A stretch of 37,565 nt of DNA from Sphingomonadaceae bacterium (GCA_030147805.1 JASBUR010000036.1:1-37565), one strand, 5' to 3'. Counted from the stretch's first letter, positions 1-9,155 are shown. Notes: generated by a model not told the origin, from the sequence alone. Program-made: numbers and translations.

Positions 1-1
1 C

Positions 2-1183
<1,182 letters not shown>

Positions 1184-1194
1184 GGGACCGCTCG

Positions 1195-2016
1195 ATGGCG
1201 TCACCGCCCTCGCCCGTCCGCATCGTCCGGCCGCGCGACGGCGCGCCGGCGCTCTACCTTCACGGCGCGCCGGGCGCGCCGGTCGAAGCCGAGCTCATCG
1301 CCGGCGCCGCGCACGAACAGCGCGTCGCGCTTCATGCCGTCAGCCGCGCCGACATCCCCTTCGGCGGCGGCCCCGCCGACTATCTCGACCGGCTCACCGA
1401 GGTGGTGGCCCGGCTCGACGGCGGTCGGCGGCTGCCGATCATCGGCTTTTCGATCGGCGCCGCGCTGGCGCTGCGCGTCGCCGCGCGGCTGAAGGGCGAT
1501 GCCGGCCCGTTGCGGCTGCTGTCGGCCGCCGGGCCGCTCGACGTGCCGGACGCCTTCGAGGGCATGGGCGCCGGCAAGCGCGTCTTCCGGTCGGCGCAGG
1601 CCGGCGGCGCCGGCTTCGCGATGACCGTCGCCGCGCAGGCGCTGCTGGCGCGCCGCGCGCCGGAGCTGCTGCGCCGGCTGCTGTTCGCGGGCGCCGCGCC
1701 CAGCGACCGGGCGCTGGCGACCTCGGCCGACGGACAGGCGCGGCTCGCCCGCGTCTTCGCCGCGGCCTGGGCGGACGGCGGCCACGCCTACCGGCGCGAC
1801 CTCACCGCCTATGTCGAGCCCTGGGCCGCCGAGCTCGACGCGGTCACCGCCCCGGTCGAGCTATGGCACGGCACCGACGACAATTGGGCGCCGATCGCCA
1901 TGGCGCGCGGAATCGCCCGCCGGCTACCGGCGGCGCGACTGCACGAGGCCAAGGGCGGCCATTATACGACGCTGATCGCGCAGGCGCCGCAGGCGTTGGC
2001 GGTTGTGGCGGGCTGA
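1195..2016 (+). CDS. Alpha/beta hydrolase, 273 aa
   Basis: A cytoplasmic alpha/beta-hydrolase fold protein of unknown substrate. Near the N-terminus YLHGAPGAP fits the oxyanion HG loop. GFSIGAA is the nucleophile elbow (Ser in GxSxG). WHGTDDNWAP carries the likely acidic residue and GGHYTTL the catalytic His near the C-terminus, so the triad looks complete. The start ATG was chosen because the reading frame open upstream is only the shadow of thiC and homology begins here; it sits 11 bp after the thiC stop. No signal peptide is seen. Position behind thiC suggests co-expression, but I see no specific link to thiamine salvage, and substrate-level function cannot be given. Confidence 0.85.
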   Translation: MASPPSPVRIVRPRDGAPALYLHGAPGAPVEAELIAGAAHEQRVALHAVSRADIPFGGGPADYLDRLTEVVARLDGGRRLPIIGFSIGAALALRVAARLKGDAGPLRLLSAAGPLDVPDAFEGMGAGKRVFRSAQAGGAGFAMTVAAQALLARRAPELLRRLLFAGAAPSDRALATSADGQARLARVFAAAWADGGHAYRRDLTAYVEPWAAELDAVTAPVELWHGTDDNWAPIAMARGIARRLPAARLHEAKGGHYTTLIAQAPQALAVVAG

Positions 2017-2042
2017 CCGCGTCACCGCTCTCTCCGTCGCGG

Positions 2043-2627
2043 CTAGCCGATCCCTTCGACGGCCATCGCGGCCTGAACCGCCGGGCGCGCCTTCATGCGC
2101 TCGCGCAGGCCGAGGAGCGGCAGCGGCAGATCGAGTGCGAAGCGGTCCGCCCAGAGCAGCATGACGAACAGGTAGAAGTCGGCCACGCTCGGTCGCGAGC
2201 CGAACAGATAGTCGCCCTGCAGTCCGTCGGCGAGCGGCTGCATCAGCCGCAGCACCGTCTCGCGCGCCTTCGCGACTTCGGCCGCGCTGCCGGCGTGCCA
2301 CATCGGCTTGAAGGCCTTGTGGATCTCGGTGGTGATATAGGTCAGCGCCTCGAGCACACGCGTCCGCCCCATCACGCCGTCGACCTGCAGCGCCGGCGTT
2401 TCCCCGGCGATCCAGTCGAGCACCGCGAGGTTTTCGGTGATGATCGTGCCATCGTCGAGGACGAGCGCCGGCACATATTTCTTCGGATTGATCCGCGCGA
2501 AATCCTCGCCGCCGGCGGTGCGGAAGGTGCGAAGGTCGACGCGTTCGGCTTCGAACGCCATCCCCGCCTCGCGAAGCGCGATGTGATCGGCCAGACTGCA
2601 GGCGAGCGGGCTGTAGTAGAGCTTCAT
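2043..2627 (-). CDS. Glutathione S-transferase, beta-like, 194 aa
   Basis: A soluble GST that would conjugate glutathione to electrophiles or act as a thiol transferase. The N-terminal thioredoxin-like domain (about 1-80) starts MKLYYSPLACSLADHI, with Cys10 where beta-class bacterial GSTs have their active-site cysteine, and contains KKYVPALVLDDG (cis-Pro loop) and ITENLAVLDWI (glutathione binding). The helical C-terminal domain fills the rest. Length is near the usual 200 or so. It is the last of four genes joined by 4-base overlaps; its ATG overlaps the stop of the AhpD-like gene (ATGA). It ends 26 bp from the convergent hydrolase. With its neighbours it suggests a thiol-dependent detoxification operon. 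Confidence 0.93.
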   Translation of the reverse strand: MKLYYSPLACSLADHIALREAGMAFEAERVDLRTFRTAGGEDFARINPKKYVPALVLDDGTIITENLAVLDWIAGETPALQVDGVMGRTRVLEALTYITTEIHKAFKPMWHAGSAAEVAKARETVLRLMQPLADGLQGDYLFGSRPSVADFYLFVMLLWADRFALDLPLPLLGLRERMKARPAVQAAMAVEGIG

Positions 2628-3106
2628 GCCGGCACCTGCGAGCGGGCGGGAGCGGCTGGCGCGACGTCGGCGGGATGCGAACCGCGAAAACCGACCTGGA
2701 TGCGGTTCCAGGTGTTGATCGCGCCGATCAGCAGCGAGAGGAAGCCCTGCTCGCGTTCGTCGAACTGCGTCTGCAGCCAGGCGTAGTCGGCGTCGGGCGC
2801 GCCCGTGCCAGCGATGTTCGTGAGCACCTCGGTCCAGTTAAGCGCGGCGCGCTCACGGTCGGTGAACATCGCCGACTCGCGCCAGGCGCTGAGCAGATGG
2901 ATGCGCCGCTCGGATTCGCCCGCCTTGACCGCATCGGCGACATGCATGTGCAGGCAAAAGGCGCAGCCGTTGATCTGCGAGGCGCGCAGCTTCACCAGTT
3001 CGATCAGACTGTGTTCGAGCCCCGAGGCGGCAATCGCCGCTTCCAGCGCCATCAGCGCCTTGGCGCCTTCGGGCGCGGCGGTGAAGATGTTCAGGCGTTG
3101 CGTCAT
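2624..3106 (-). CDS. Carboxymuconolactone decarboxylase / AhpD-like protein, 160 aa
   Basis: A member of the CMD/AhpD family, small helical proteins that often act as alkylhydroperoxidases through a CXXC pair. The motif NGCAFCLHMHVADA (about residues 50-63) has both cysteines and the following histidine, so peroxidase-type chemistry is possible. The start MTQRLNIF was chosen because its ATG overlaps the stop of the preceding gene (ATGA); the longer upstream frame has no family similarity. Its own stop overlaps the GST start. Sitting between a GST and a membrane protein, it is probably part of an oxidative or xenobiotic defence operon. The physiological substrate is unknown. Confidence 0.92.
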   Translation of the reverse strand: MTQRLNIFTAAPEGAKALMALEAAIAASGLEHSLIELVKLRASQINGCAFCLHMHVADAVKAGESERRIHLLSAWRESAMFTDRERAALNWTEVLTNIAGTGAPDADYAWLQTQFDEREQGFLSLLIGAINTWNRIQVGFRGSHPADVAPAAPARSQVPA

Positions 3107-3504
3107 CGGGCGGCCTCCTTGTCGGCGAATGCATGGATGGTGATGGCGACCGCCAGCAGCGCCGGCAGCGTCACGGCGGGAAAATCGCGCAGCAGCGCCG
3201 ACGGGGCACAGAGGCCGACCGCCACTTCCCAGAAGTGGAACAAGGCATGACCCGAGAGCCAGGCGGCGGCGGTACCCCAAGCGACGGGACGATATTTCGG
3301 CTGGCGGGCGCCGAGCAGAAACGCCGCCCCCGCGCCGACGAAGATCAGGCCGATGTCGCGGATGAAATGCTGGTTGTAGGACCCCGTCGTCGTGACGCCC
3401 GGCACGGCGAAATACCAGTCGACGGGGGCAACGAGCATGAAGAGGCCGTTCGCGACTCCGCCGACGCCGAGCAGGACGGCGATCGCCAGCACGACCCGGC
3501 TCAT
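3103..3504 (-). CDS. Small 4-TM membrane protein, 133 aa
   Basis: A small integral inner-membrane protein with four hydrophobic segments: about residues 3-25 (LAIAVLLGVGGVANGLFML), 50-66, 75-95 and 105-125. The loop between segments 1 and 2 contains PVDWYFAVPGV and NQHFIRDIG. I do not recognise a characterised family; the topology recalls the DoxX/DUF4345-type four-helix proteins, but no diagnostic motif settles this. It overlaps the NmrA-like gene before it and the AhpD-like gene after it by 4 bases each, so translation is probably coupled. Function unknown. Confidence 0.8.
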   Translation of the reverse strand: MSRVVLAIAVLLGVGGVANGLFMLVAPVDWYFAVPGVTTTGSYNQHFIRDIGLIFVGAGAAFLLGARQPKYRPVAWGTAAAWLSGHALFHFWEVAVGLCAPSALLRDFPAVTLPALLAVAITIHAFADKEAAR

Positions 3505-4244
3505 CGCGCCGCGAACCAGCTGTCGTAGTCGGTCGCGCCGAGGCTCGCGCCGGGCGCGGGCATCAGCGACGCGTCGTCGATCCGAGCTCCGAAATAGCGC
3601 GCGTCGGCCTCGCCGACCACACCGCGCGCGTCGCCCGTCTCGCCGAGGTAGCGGCGCACCAGCTCATCCATGCGGAAGGGCCGCGGGCCGGCCACTTCGG
3701 TCGTGGCGTTTGCCGGCGGCGCGACCGCGATCGCCGCCAGCGCCGCCGCGACATCGTCGGCCGCGATCGGCTGGAACAGCGCGGTAGAGAGGTGGATCGC
3801 CTCGCCCGCCGCGGCCGAATGCGCGATGCCGCCGAGGAACTCGAAGAACTGCGTGGCGTGCAGGATCGTATAAGGCACGCCCGACGCGCGGATCAGCGCT
3901 TCCTGCGCGGCCTTCGCCCGCATATAGCCGCTGTCCGCCAGCCGCTGCGTCCCGACGACCGACAGCGCGACGTGGTGCGTCACGCCGGCGACCTTTTCGG
4001 CCGCCAGGAGGTTGCGGCTCGAGGTCTCGAAGAAGGCGAGAACGGCGGCATCCTCGAACGACGGCGAGTTGGCGACGTCGACGACGACGTCGGCGCCGGC
4101 CAGCGCTTCGGCAAGGCCCTCGCCGGTCATCGTGTTGACGCCGCTGTTGGGCGAGGCCGGCACCGCCTCATGGCCAGCCGACCGCAGTCGCGCAACCAGC
4201 TTCGACCCGATGAGGCCGGAGCCTCCGATGACCACGATCTTCAT
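3501..4244 (-). CDS. NmrA-like / atypical SDR NAD(P)-binding protein, 247 aa
   Basis: An NAD(P)-binding Rossmann protein of the atypical short-chain dehydrogenase (NmrA/YesF-like) type. The N-terminus MKIVVIGGSGLIGSKLV shows the GxxGxxG dinucleotide loop. The segment HHVALSVVGTQRLADSGYMRAKAAQE matches the region where these proteins keep YxxxK (here YMRAK), followed by SGVPYTILHATQFFEF, a hallmark of the group. No signal peptide or membrane segment. It is first of the four-gene overlapping operon and lies 126 bp downstream of the MocR regulator on the same strand. Such proteins can be oxidoreductases or redox sensors; which applies here is not visible. Confidence 0.9.
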   Translation of the reverse strand: MKIVVIGGSGLIGSKLVARLRSAGHEAVPASPNSGVNTMTGEGLAEALAGADVVVDVANSPSFEDAAVLAFFETSSRNLLAAEKVAGVTHHVALSVVGTQRLADSGYMRAKAAQEALIRASGVPYTILHATQFFEFLGGIAHSAAAGEAIHLSTALFQPIAADDVAAALAAIAVAPPANATTEVAGPRPFRMDELVRRYLGETGDARGVVGEADARYFGARIDDASLMPAPGASLGATDYDSWFAAR

Positions 4245-4311
4245 ATCCCGTACCTTCCGCCGAGGGCCCGCCGGATCGGCATGGGCTCGCGATCAGCCGA
4301 CGTAGCAGGAG

Positions 4312-4360
4312 CTTGGCCCAGGCCTATAGCGCCAAGAATCGCGAAAGCGATTGGGCCAAG
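4312..4360. other. Nested inverted repeat between the MocR gene and the NmrA operon
   Basis: Perfect 9-bp outer arms CTTGGCCCA (4312-4320) and TGGGCCAAG (4352-4360) enclose a second hairpin AATCGC-GAAA-GCGATT (4337-4352, sharing one base with the outer arm). It lies in the 126-bp gap on the path from the MocR stop to the next start. It could be a terminator or attenuator for MocR transcripts, although no T tract follows on either strand, or an operator for the four-gene operon. The symmetry is seen directly; the role is inference. Confidence 0.45.
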
Positions 4361-4370
4361 GTTGCCGTCC

Positions 4371-5777
4371 TCAGCCCGTGAGCAGCCGGCGGAGCGCGGC
4401 GAGCGCCTCGTCGACCCGGCTCGGGCGCAGGTTGGTCGCGCTGAGCAGCAGCCCCGGGACGGCATGCGCGGCATCCTGGAACCAGGTCGACAGCGGCGAC
4501 GGCGCGATCCCGAGTTCGGGCGCGCGCCGCGCCAGCGCCACATCGTCGGCATGCGGCGGCAGCCGCAGGAGCGCGATCGGGCCAGCGACGGTCTCGAGCC
4601 GATAGTCCGCCGCCAGCGCGCGATGCAGCGCCGCCAGCCGCTCGGCGTAGAGCCGCTTCATGTTGCGCAGGTGCCGCAGATAATGGCCCTCGGCGAGCAT
4701 CCGCGCGAGCGCGAGCTGCGTCGGTGCGAAGAAGCTCGGTCCCAGCGTGGCCGCCGCGTGACCGAACCGCGCGGCGAGCGCCATCGGCGCGACGACGAAG
4801 CCGATGCCGATCCCGGGCTTCAGCGTCTTGCTGAAGCTGCCGACATGGATCACGCGCCCGACGGCGTCGGCGCTCGCCAGCGCGGGCGCGGCGCGCGCGC
4901 CGAGCTGGAGTTCGCCCAGATAATCGTCCTCGACGATCCAGCCGCCGGTGGTGGCGGCCCAATCGAGCAGCGTCTGCCGTCGGGCATGGCTCATCGTGGC
5001 GCCCAGCGGCGAATGCTGGCCCGGCGTCACGATCGCGATCCGCGCGTCGGGCGCCAGCGCCATGCCGGCAGCGACGTCGATGCCCTCGCTGTCGACGGGC
5101 ACCGCGACCGGCGCGACGCGCGCCATCTCCAGCCCCATGCGGGTGATCGGATAGCCCGGCTCCTCCATCCAGGCGCGCTGGCCCGCCGCCCCGACCACCT
5201 GCAGCGTGAGCGCCAGTCCGGCGCGATAGCAGGCGGTGATGACGACCTGGTCGGGCACGCAGCGGATGCCGCGCGCGACCGCCAGATAGGCGGCGATCTG
5301 CGTGCGCAGGTCCGGGTGCCCGCGCGGATCGGGATAGGTCGTCGGCGTCATCGCATCGTTGCGGACCGCGCGACCCAGCAGGCTGGTCCACATCTTCGTC
5401 GGGAACGCATCCTGCGCCGGCACCCCGGTCTGGAAGGGCAAGGCGGTCAGCGAGAAGCCGCGCAGCATCGTCGCGAGCGGCCGCGCGATCGGCGCCTCGG
5501 GCGCCGGCGCCTGGCGCGGCGGCTTGGCGATCACCCGCGTGCCGGCCGATCCGGCGGTGCCGAGCAGCAGCTCGGAGACCAGGGCATCATAGGCGGCCTG
5601 GACGGTGCCGCGCGCGACGCCGAGCTGCGTGGCAAGGTCGCGCACCGACGGCAGGCGCGCGCCGACCTCGAGCCGGTCTTCGGCAATGGCGGCGCGGATG
5701 TTGTCGCACAGCTGATGCGCGAGCGAGGTCGCCGCCGACCGGTTGGGCTGGAAGTCGAACGGCGCCGGAGCTGTCAT
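4371..5777 (-). CDS. MocR-type transcriptional regulator (GntR wHTH + aminotransferase fold), 468 aa
   Basis: A PdxR/GabR-like regulator: N-terminal GntR winged helix (about residues 15-82; LPSVRDLATQLGVARGTVQAAYDAL is the recognition region) joined by a proline/alanine-rich linker to a fold-type I aminotransferase domain (about 115-468) that binds PLP. The likely PLP lysine lies in GSFSKTLKPG, and DPRGHPDLR and EEPGYP are family landmarks. Length is normal for MocR proteins. Such regulators sense PLP, an amino acid or an amine and often control an adjacent or divergent gene; here the candidates are the downstream four-gene operon and the divergent DUF4336 gene. The ATG at 5777 is followed by a normal N-terminus. 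The effector cannot be deduced. Confidence 0.94.
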   Translation of the reverse strand: MTAPAPFDFQPNRSAATSLAHQLCDNIRAAIAEDRLEVGARLPSVRDLATQLGVARGTVQAAYDALVSELLLGTAGSAGTRVIAKPPRQAPAPEAPIARPLATMLRGFSLTALPFQTGVPAQDAFPTKMWTSLLGRAVRNDAMTPTTYPDPRGHPDLRTQIAAYLAVARGIRCVPDQVVITACYRAGLALTLQVVGAAGQRAWMEEPGYPITRMGLEMARVAPVAVPVDSEGIDVAAGMALAPDARIAIVTPGQHSPLGATMSHARRQTLLDWAATTGGWIVEDDYLGELQLGARAAPALASADAVGRVIHVGSFSKTLKPGIGIGFVVAPMALAARFGHAAATLGPSFFAPTQLALARMLAEGHYLRHLRNMKRLYAERLAALHRALAADYRLETVAGPIALLRLPPHADDVALARRAPELGIAPSPLSTWFQDAAHAVPGLLLSATNLRPSRVDEALAALRRLLTG

Positions 5778-5785
5778 GCGCCACA

Positions 5786-5862
5786 GGGTACAGCGTCCGG
5801 GCGATATTGGGAGGATGTTCCGGTCGCTGTGCTACGGTTGTGCCACGGGGGCTGCCCGTGGC
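5786..5862. promoter_or_regulatory. Repeat-rich MocR/DUF4336 divergent intergenic region (candidate operator)
   Basis: The 223-bp divergent gap holds several short repeats near the regulator start. TGTGCTACGG (5828-5837) and TGTGCCACGG (5839-5848) form a direct repeat with an 11-bp period, about one helical turn. ACAGCG (5790-5795) and CGCTGT (5825-5830) are inverted around them. A hairpin GCCACGGG-GGCTG-CCCGTGGC spans 5842-5862. MocR regulators usually bind direct repeats, so the TGTGCYACGG pair is the best candidate. The repeats are visible; binding is inferred. Confidence 0.35.
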
Positions 5863-6000
5863 GCCGATGTCGGACCGGAACGGCTGCGGCGCCCGCCCGA
5901 TGCAGCGATTGGCGCTGATCGCGATCTCGCTGCTATCGTCCGACCGCGTGATTGCGTCGATGACGCGGCCGGAAGGCACATCGTCTCGGAAGGATCCTCG

Positions 6001-6702
6001 ATGGCGGATACCGTTCCCCTCCTCCAGCCGATCGGACCCGATATCTGGCTGGCCGACGGGCCGACGGTGCAGATCGCCGGTTTCGTCTTTCCGACGCGCA
6101 TGGCGGTCATCCGTTTCGGGGGGAAGCTCTTCCTGTGGTCGCCGGTGGCGCTGACACCGGCCCTGCGCGCCGCCGTGGCGGCGCTCGGCGAGGTGGCGTG
6201 GCTGGTCGCGCCCACTCCCCTCCACTATCTGTTCTTCGGCGAGTGGCAGCGCGCCTTTCCCGCCGCGCGCAGCTTCGCCGCGCCGGGACTGCCGCGACGA
6301 CGGCCCGATCTGCGCTTCGTTGACGTGCTCGGCGATGACGCGCCCGCCGACTGGCGCGGCGAGATCGACCAGGTGGCCTTCCGCGGCAACCTCATTGCCA
6401 CCGAGTGGGTGTTCTTCCACCGCCGCAGCGCCACCGTGCTGTTCACCGACCTGATCCAGCATTTCGAGCCCGGCTGGTTCAGCGGGTGGCGCGCGCTCGT
6501 CGCGCGGCTCGACCTGATGAGCGCACCCGCGCCCGAGGTGCCGCGCAAGTTCCGCGTCACCTTCGTCGACCGCCGCGCCGCGCGCGCGGCGCTCGGGCGC
6601 ATCCTCGACTGGCCGATCGACACGCTGGTGATGGCGCATGGCGCACCGGTGCATGGCACCGGCAAGGCCGCCGTCGTGCATGCGTTCCGCTGGCTCGGCT
6701 AG
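6001..6702 (+). CDS. DUF4336 domain protein, 233 aa
   Basis: Resembles the DUF4336 family, uncharacterised proteins with a metallo-beta-lactamase-like layout. The opening LLQPIGPDIWLADGPTVQIAGFVFPTRMAVIRF and the segments APTPLHYLFFGEWQRAFP, TEWVFFHRRSATVLFTDLIQHF and VMAHGAPVHGTG are the regions that mark it. Histidines in LHYL, FFHRR, QHFEP and AHG could bind metal, but a canonical HxHxDH motif is absent. The ATG at 6001 was chosen because it is preceded by GGAAGGA at a good distance and homology starts here; the frame open further upstream is noncoding. Divergent from the MocR gene, which may regulate it. Function unknown. Confidence 0.85.
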   Translation: MADTVPLLQPIGPDIWLADGPTVQIAGFVFPTRMAVIRFGGKLFLWSPVALTPALRAAVAALGEVAWLVAPTPLHYLFFGEWQRAFPAARSFAAPGLPRRRPDLRFVDVLGDDAPADWRGEIDQVAFRGNLIATEWVFFHRRSATVLFTDLIQHFEPGWFSGWRALVARLDLMSAPAPEVPRKFRVTFVDRRAARAALGRILDWPIDTLVMAHGAPVHGTGKAAVVHAFRWLG

Positions 6703-6772
6703 GATTAGGGCGGCCAAAGCAAAGAAGTGAGTGTTTGCGTGCGCGTGTATCTGACACCGACAGGAGATCCGC

Positions 6773-7009
6773 ATGCCCCGCCCCACCCGCCCCCTCCTCA
6801 CCGGCCTCCACTTCGGCGAAGGCCCGCGCTGGCATGACGGTCGGCTGTGGTTCAGCGACTTCCACGCGCATGCGGTGAACTCGGTGTCGCTCGCCGGCGA
6901 CGTGCGGGTCGAGCTCGAGATCGACGACCAGCCGTCGGGGCTCGGGTGGCTGCCCGACGGGTCGCTACTGGTGGTGTCGATGACCGAGCGGCGGCTGCTG
7001 CGCCGGGCG
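6773..7009 (+). pseudogene. Truncated 5' copy of the SMP-30-like gene at 9260
   Basis: The first 79 or so codons repeat the start of the intact SMP-30/gluconolactonase-like gene at 9260: LLTGLHFGEGPRWHDGR and the following blades are nearly identical. Similarity stops abruptly at about 7009, after LLRRA; the frame then runs into unrelated sequence and stops at 7072 (99 codons in all). It has its own ATG and an upstream AGGAG, so a short peptide could still be made, but about 70% of the propeller is missing, including three of the four metal ligands. It is best read as the remnant of a duplicated gene cut by arrival of the M13 peptidase segment. Confidence 0.88.
6792..7009 (+). repeat. Direct repeat, copy 1 of 2 (218 bp; copy 2 at 9273-9490)
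   Basis: Positions 6792-7009 align without gaps to 9273-9490 (offset 2481). I counted 11 mismatches, about 95% identity. Outside these limits, on both sides, the sequences differ. The repeats flank the M13 peptidase gene and its promoter, a layout left by a tandem gene duplication followed by insertion or replacement, or by integration of a segment carrying the gene start. Confidence 0.92.
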
Positions 7010-7033
7010 ACCGTAGCCAAGCCGTCGGGCTGG

Positions 7034-7062
7034 TTGACTACAAATGTAGCTTCCTGCATAAA
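7034..7062 (+). promoter_or_regulatory. Promoter of the M13 peptidase gene with a BlaI/MecI-like operator
   Basis: TTGACT (7034-7039), a 17-bp spacer and CATAAA (7057-7062) make a good housekeeping-type promoter. CTACAAATGTAG (7038-7049), with perfect CTACA/TGTAG arms around AA, overlaps the end of the -35 and the spacer. The TACA-N2-TGTA core is that of BlaI/MecI/CopY-family repressor operators. The site lies just inside the unique segment after repeat copy 1, 72 bp before the peptidase start. No BlaI-type regulator is in the window, so the regulator would be elsewhere. Confidence 0.6.
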
Positions 7063-7133
7063 TCGGCGATGAGAGATCGCACGTCTTCCGCTGCCGGAAC
7101 TCCCGCCCCTCGTCCGCACTATCGCGTCGCCCC

Positions 7134-9155
7134 GTGCGCCTGACACGCTCTCGCGCGCTCATGCTTGCTCTGATCGCCTTGTCGCTTCCCGCCGCGTCGC
7201 CGGCGGTCGCGCCCTGGGGTTTCGATCTGGCGGGCATGGACCCGACCGTGGAGCCCGGCGATGATTTCGTGGCGTATAGCGGCGGCGCCTGGATGCGCGC
7301 CACGCCGATCCCGCCCGACCGCACGGCCTGGGGGCCCTTCGCCATGCTGCGCGCCAAGGCGGAGGGCGACGTCAAGGCCATCGTCGACGATGTGGCCGGC
7401 CGGCCCCAGCGGGCCGGCTCGATCGAGCGCAAGATCGCCGATACCTACAATGCCTATCTGGACACCAAGGCGATCGAGGCCGCCGGCCTTTCGCCGGTCG
7501 CCGCCGACCTGGCGCTGTTCGCTGCCGCCCGCTCGCACGAGGACGTCGCGCGGATGTTGGGTCGTCGGGAGCTCGGAGCGTGGGGCCCGATCTCGATGAC
7601 CGTTTGGCCCGACGCGGCCAACCCCGACCGCTATGGCATCAACATCGTCCAGTCCGGGCTCAGCCTTCCGGATCGCGATTATTATCTCAAGGACGATGGG
7701 CGGTCGAAGGAGCTCCGCGAGAAATTCTTGACCTATGTCGCCGCGATGCTGGCGCTGGCCGGAACCCCTGCGCCGGAGGCGGCGGCCGGCGCCATCGTCG
7801 CGCTCGAGACCAACATCGCGCAGGCGCATTGGACCCGCGCGAGGCGCGCCGAGCGCGACCTCACCTATCACCCCAAAACGCGCGCTGAGCTCATGGCCTT
7901 CGCGCCCGACTATCCTTGGGAGCAGGTGCTCGCCCAGCTGGGCATCCCCGCGCAGGACTTCTTCGTCGTGAAGGAAGACGAGGCGGTCAGGGACCTGGCG
8001 CGGCTGTTTCGAGAGACGCCGGTCGCGACCTGGCGCGCCTACATGACATTCCGCTATCTGAACGCCAACGCCGATGTGCTGCCGGCCGCGTTCGACGAGC
8101 TGGCGTTCGATTTCAACGGCCGTACATTGGCGGGCCAACCCCAACAGCGCGAGCGCTGGAAACGCGCCACCGTCGCGCTGAACGCGGCGCTCGGCGAGGC
8201 CGTCGGCCAGCTGTACGTCCAGCGTCATTTCAGCCCGGCCGACAAGGCGCAGATCACCGCGATCGTCGAGAATTTGCGGGCGGCCTTCCGCGGGCGGATC
8301 GAGCGGCTCGACTGGATGTCGCCCGAGACCAGGACAGCCGCGCTGGCGAAGCTCGCGGCGATGCGCGTCAAGGTCGGCTATCCCGACAGATTTCGCGACT
8401 ACACGACGTTGGAGGTTCGCGCCGGCGACCCCCTCGGCAATCGCCAGCGCGCCTTGCTCTGGGAGTGGCAGCGCCAGACCGCGCGCCTCGGCCAGCCGAC
8501 CGATCGCGACGAGTGGGGAATGACGCCGCAGAACGTCAACGCCTATTCGAACAGCTTCTTCAACGAGATCGTGTTTCCGGCGGCGATCCTGCAACCTCCC
8601 TATTTCGATGCCGCGGCCGATGCGGCGGTGAACTATGGCGGCGTCGGCGGGGTGATCGGCCACGAGATGAGCCACGCCTTCGACGACCAGGGGGCGAAGA
8701 CCGACGCGCGCGGCGCGCAGCGCGACTGGTGGTCCGCCGCGGACCTCGGCGCTTTCAAGGCACGGGGCGCGCGGCTGGCCGCGCAATATTCGCGCTTCGA
8801 GCCGCTGCCGGGGCAGCATGTGAACGGCCAGACCACGCTCAGCGAGAATATCGGCGACCTCGGCGGACTGAGCATCGCGCTGGAGGCCTATCATCGCTCG
8901 CTCGGGGGCCAACCGGGGCCCGTGCTCGACGGCATGACCGGCGATCAGCGAGTCTTCCTGTCGTGGGCGCAGACCTACCGCGAAAACATCCGCGACGAGG
9001 CGCTGAGCGTCAAACTCACCTCCGATCCGCACAGTCCATCGGCCTACCGGGTCAACGGCGTCGTACGCAACCTCGACGCCTGGTACAGGGCGTTCGACGT
9101 CAAGCCGGGACATCTTCTCTACCTCGATCCCGCCGACCGCGTTCGGATCTGGTAG
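7134..9155 (+). CDS. M13 family zinc metallopeptidase (neprilysin/PepO-like), secreted, 673 aa
   Basis: A zinc endopeptidase of the M13 family, expected in the periplasm. A signal peptide is clear (LMLALIALSLPAASPAVA). The mature N-terminus GFDLAGMDPTVEPGDDFVAYSGGAW is the family opening. NVNAYSNSFFNEIVFPAAIL precedes the zinc site HEMSH (about 510-514), and ENIGD (Glu571, Asp575) gives the third ligand. The protein ends PADRVRIW with the conserved C-terminal Trp, so it is full length. The start is a GTG at 7134, the only start that leaves a normal signal peptide; no clear ribosome-binding site precedes it. It lies between the truncated and intact SMP-30-like copies, with its own promoter and a hairpin after the stop, like an inserted cassette. 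Confidence 0.95.
   Translation: MRLTRSRALMLALIALSLPAASPAVAPWGFDLAGMDPTVEPGDDFVAYSGGAWMRATPIPPDRTAWGPFAMLRAKAEGDVKAIVDDVAGRPQRAGSIERKIADTYNAYLDTKAIEAAGLSPVAADLALFAAARSHEDVARMLGRRELGAWGPISMTVWPDAANPDRYGINIVQSGLSLPDRDYYLKDDGRSKELREKFLTYVAAMLALAGTPAPEAAAGAIVALETNIAQAHWTRARRAERDLTYHPKTRAELMAFAPDYPWEQVLAQLGIPAQDFFVVKEDEAVRDLARLFRETPVATWRAYMTFRYLNANADVLPAAFDELAFDFNGRTLAGQPQQRERWKRATVALNAALGEAVGQLYVQRHFSPADKAQITAIVENLRAAFRGRIERLDWMSPETRTAALAKLAAMRVKVGYPDRFRDYTTLEVRAGDPLGNRQRALLWEWQRQTARLGQPTDRDEWGMTPQNVNAYSNSFFNEIVFPAAILQPPYFDAAADAAVNYGGVGGVIGHEMSHAFDDQGAKTDARGAQRDWWSAADLGAFKARGARLAAQYSRFEPLPGQHVNGQTTLSENIGDLGGLSIALEAYHRSLGGQPGPVLDGMTGDQRVFLSWAQTYRENIRDEALSVKLTSDPHSPSAYRVNGVVRNLDAWYRAFDVKPGHLLYLDPADRVRIW

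Noticed and set aside
3792..5918. A 708-codon open frame on the plus strand
   Set aside because: It is antisense to the MocR and NmrA-like genes, is rich in Arg, Asp and Gly with no domain, and arises from high GC at third positions. The minus-strand genes have clear motifs.
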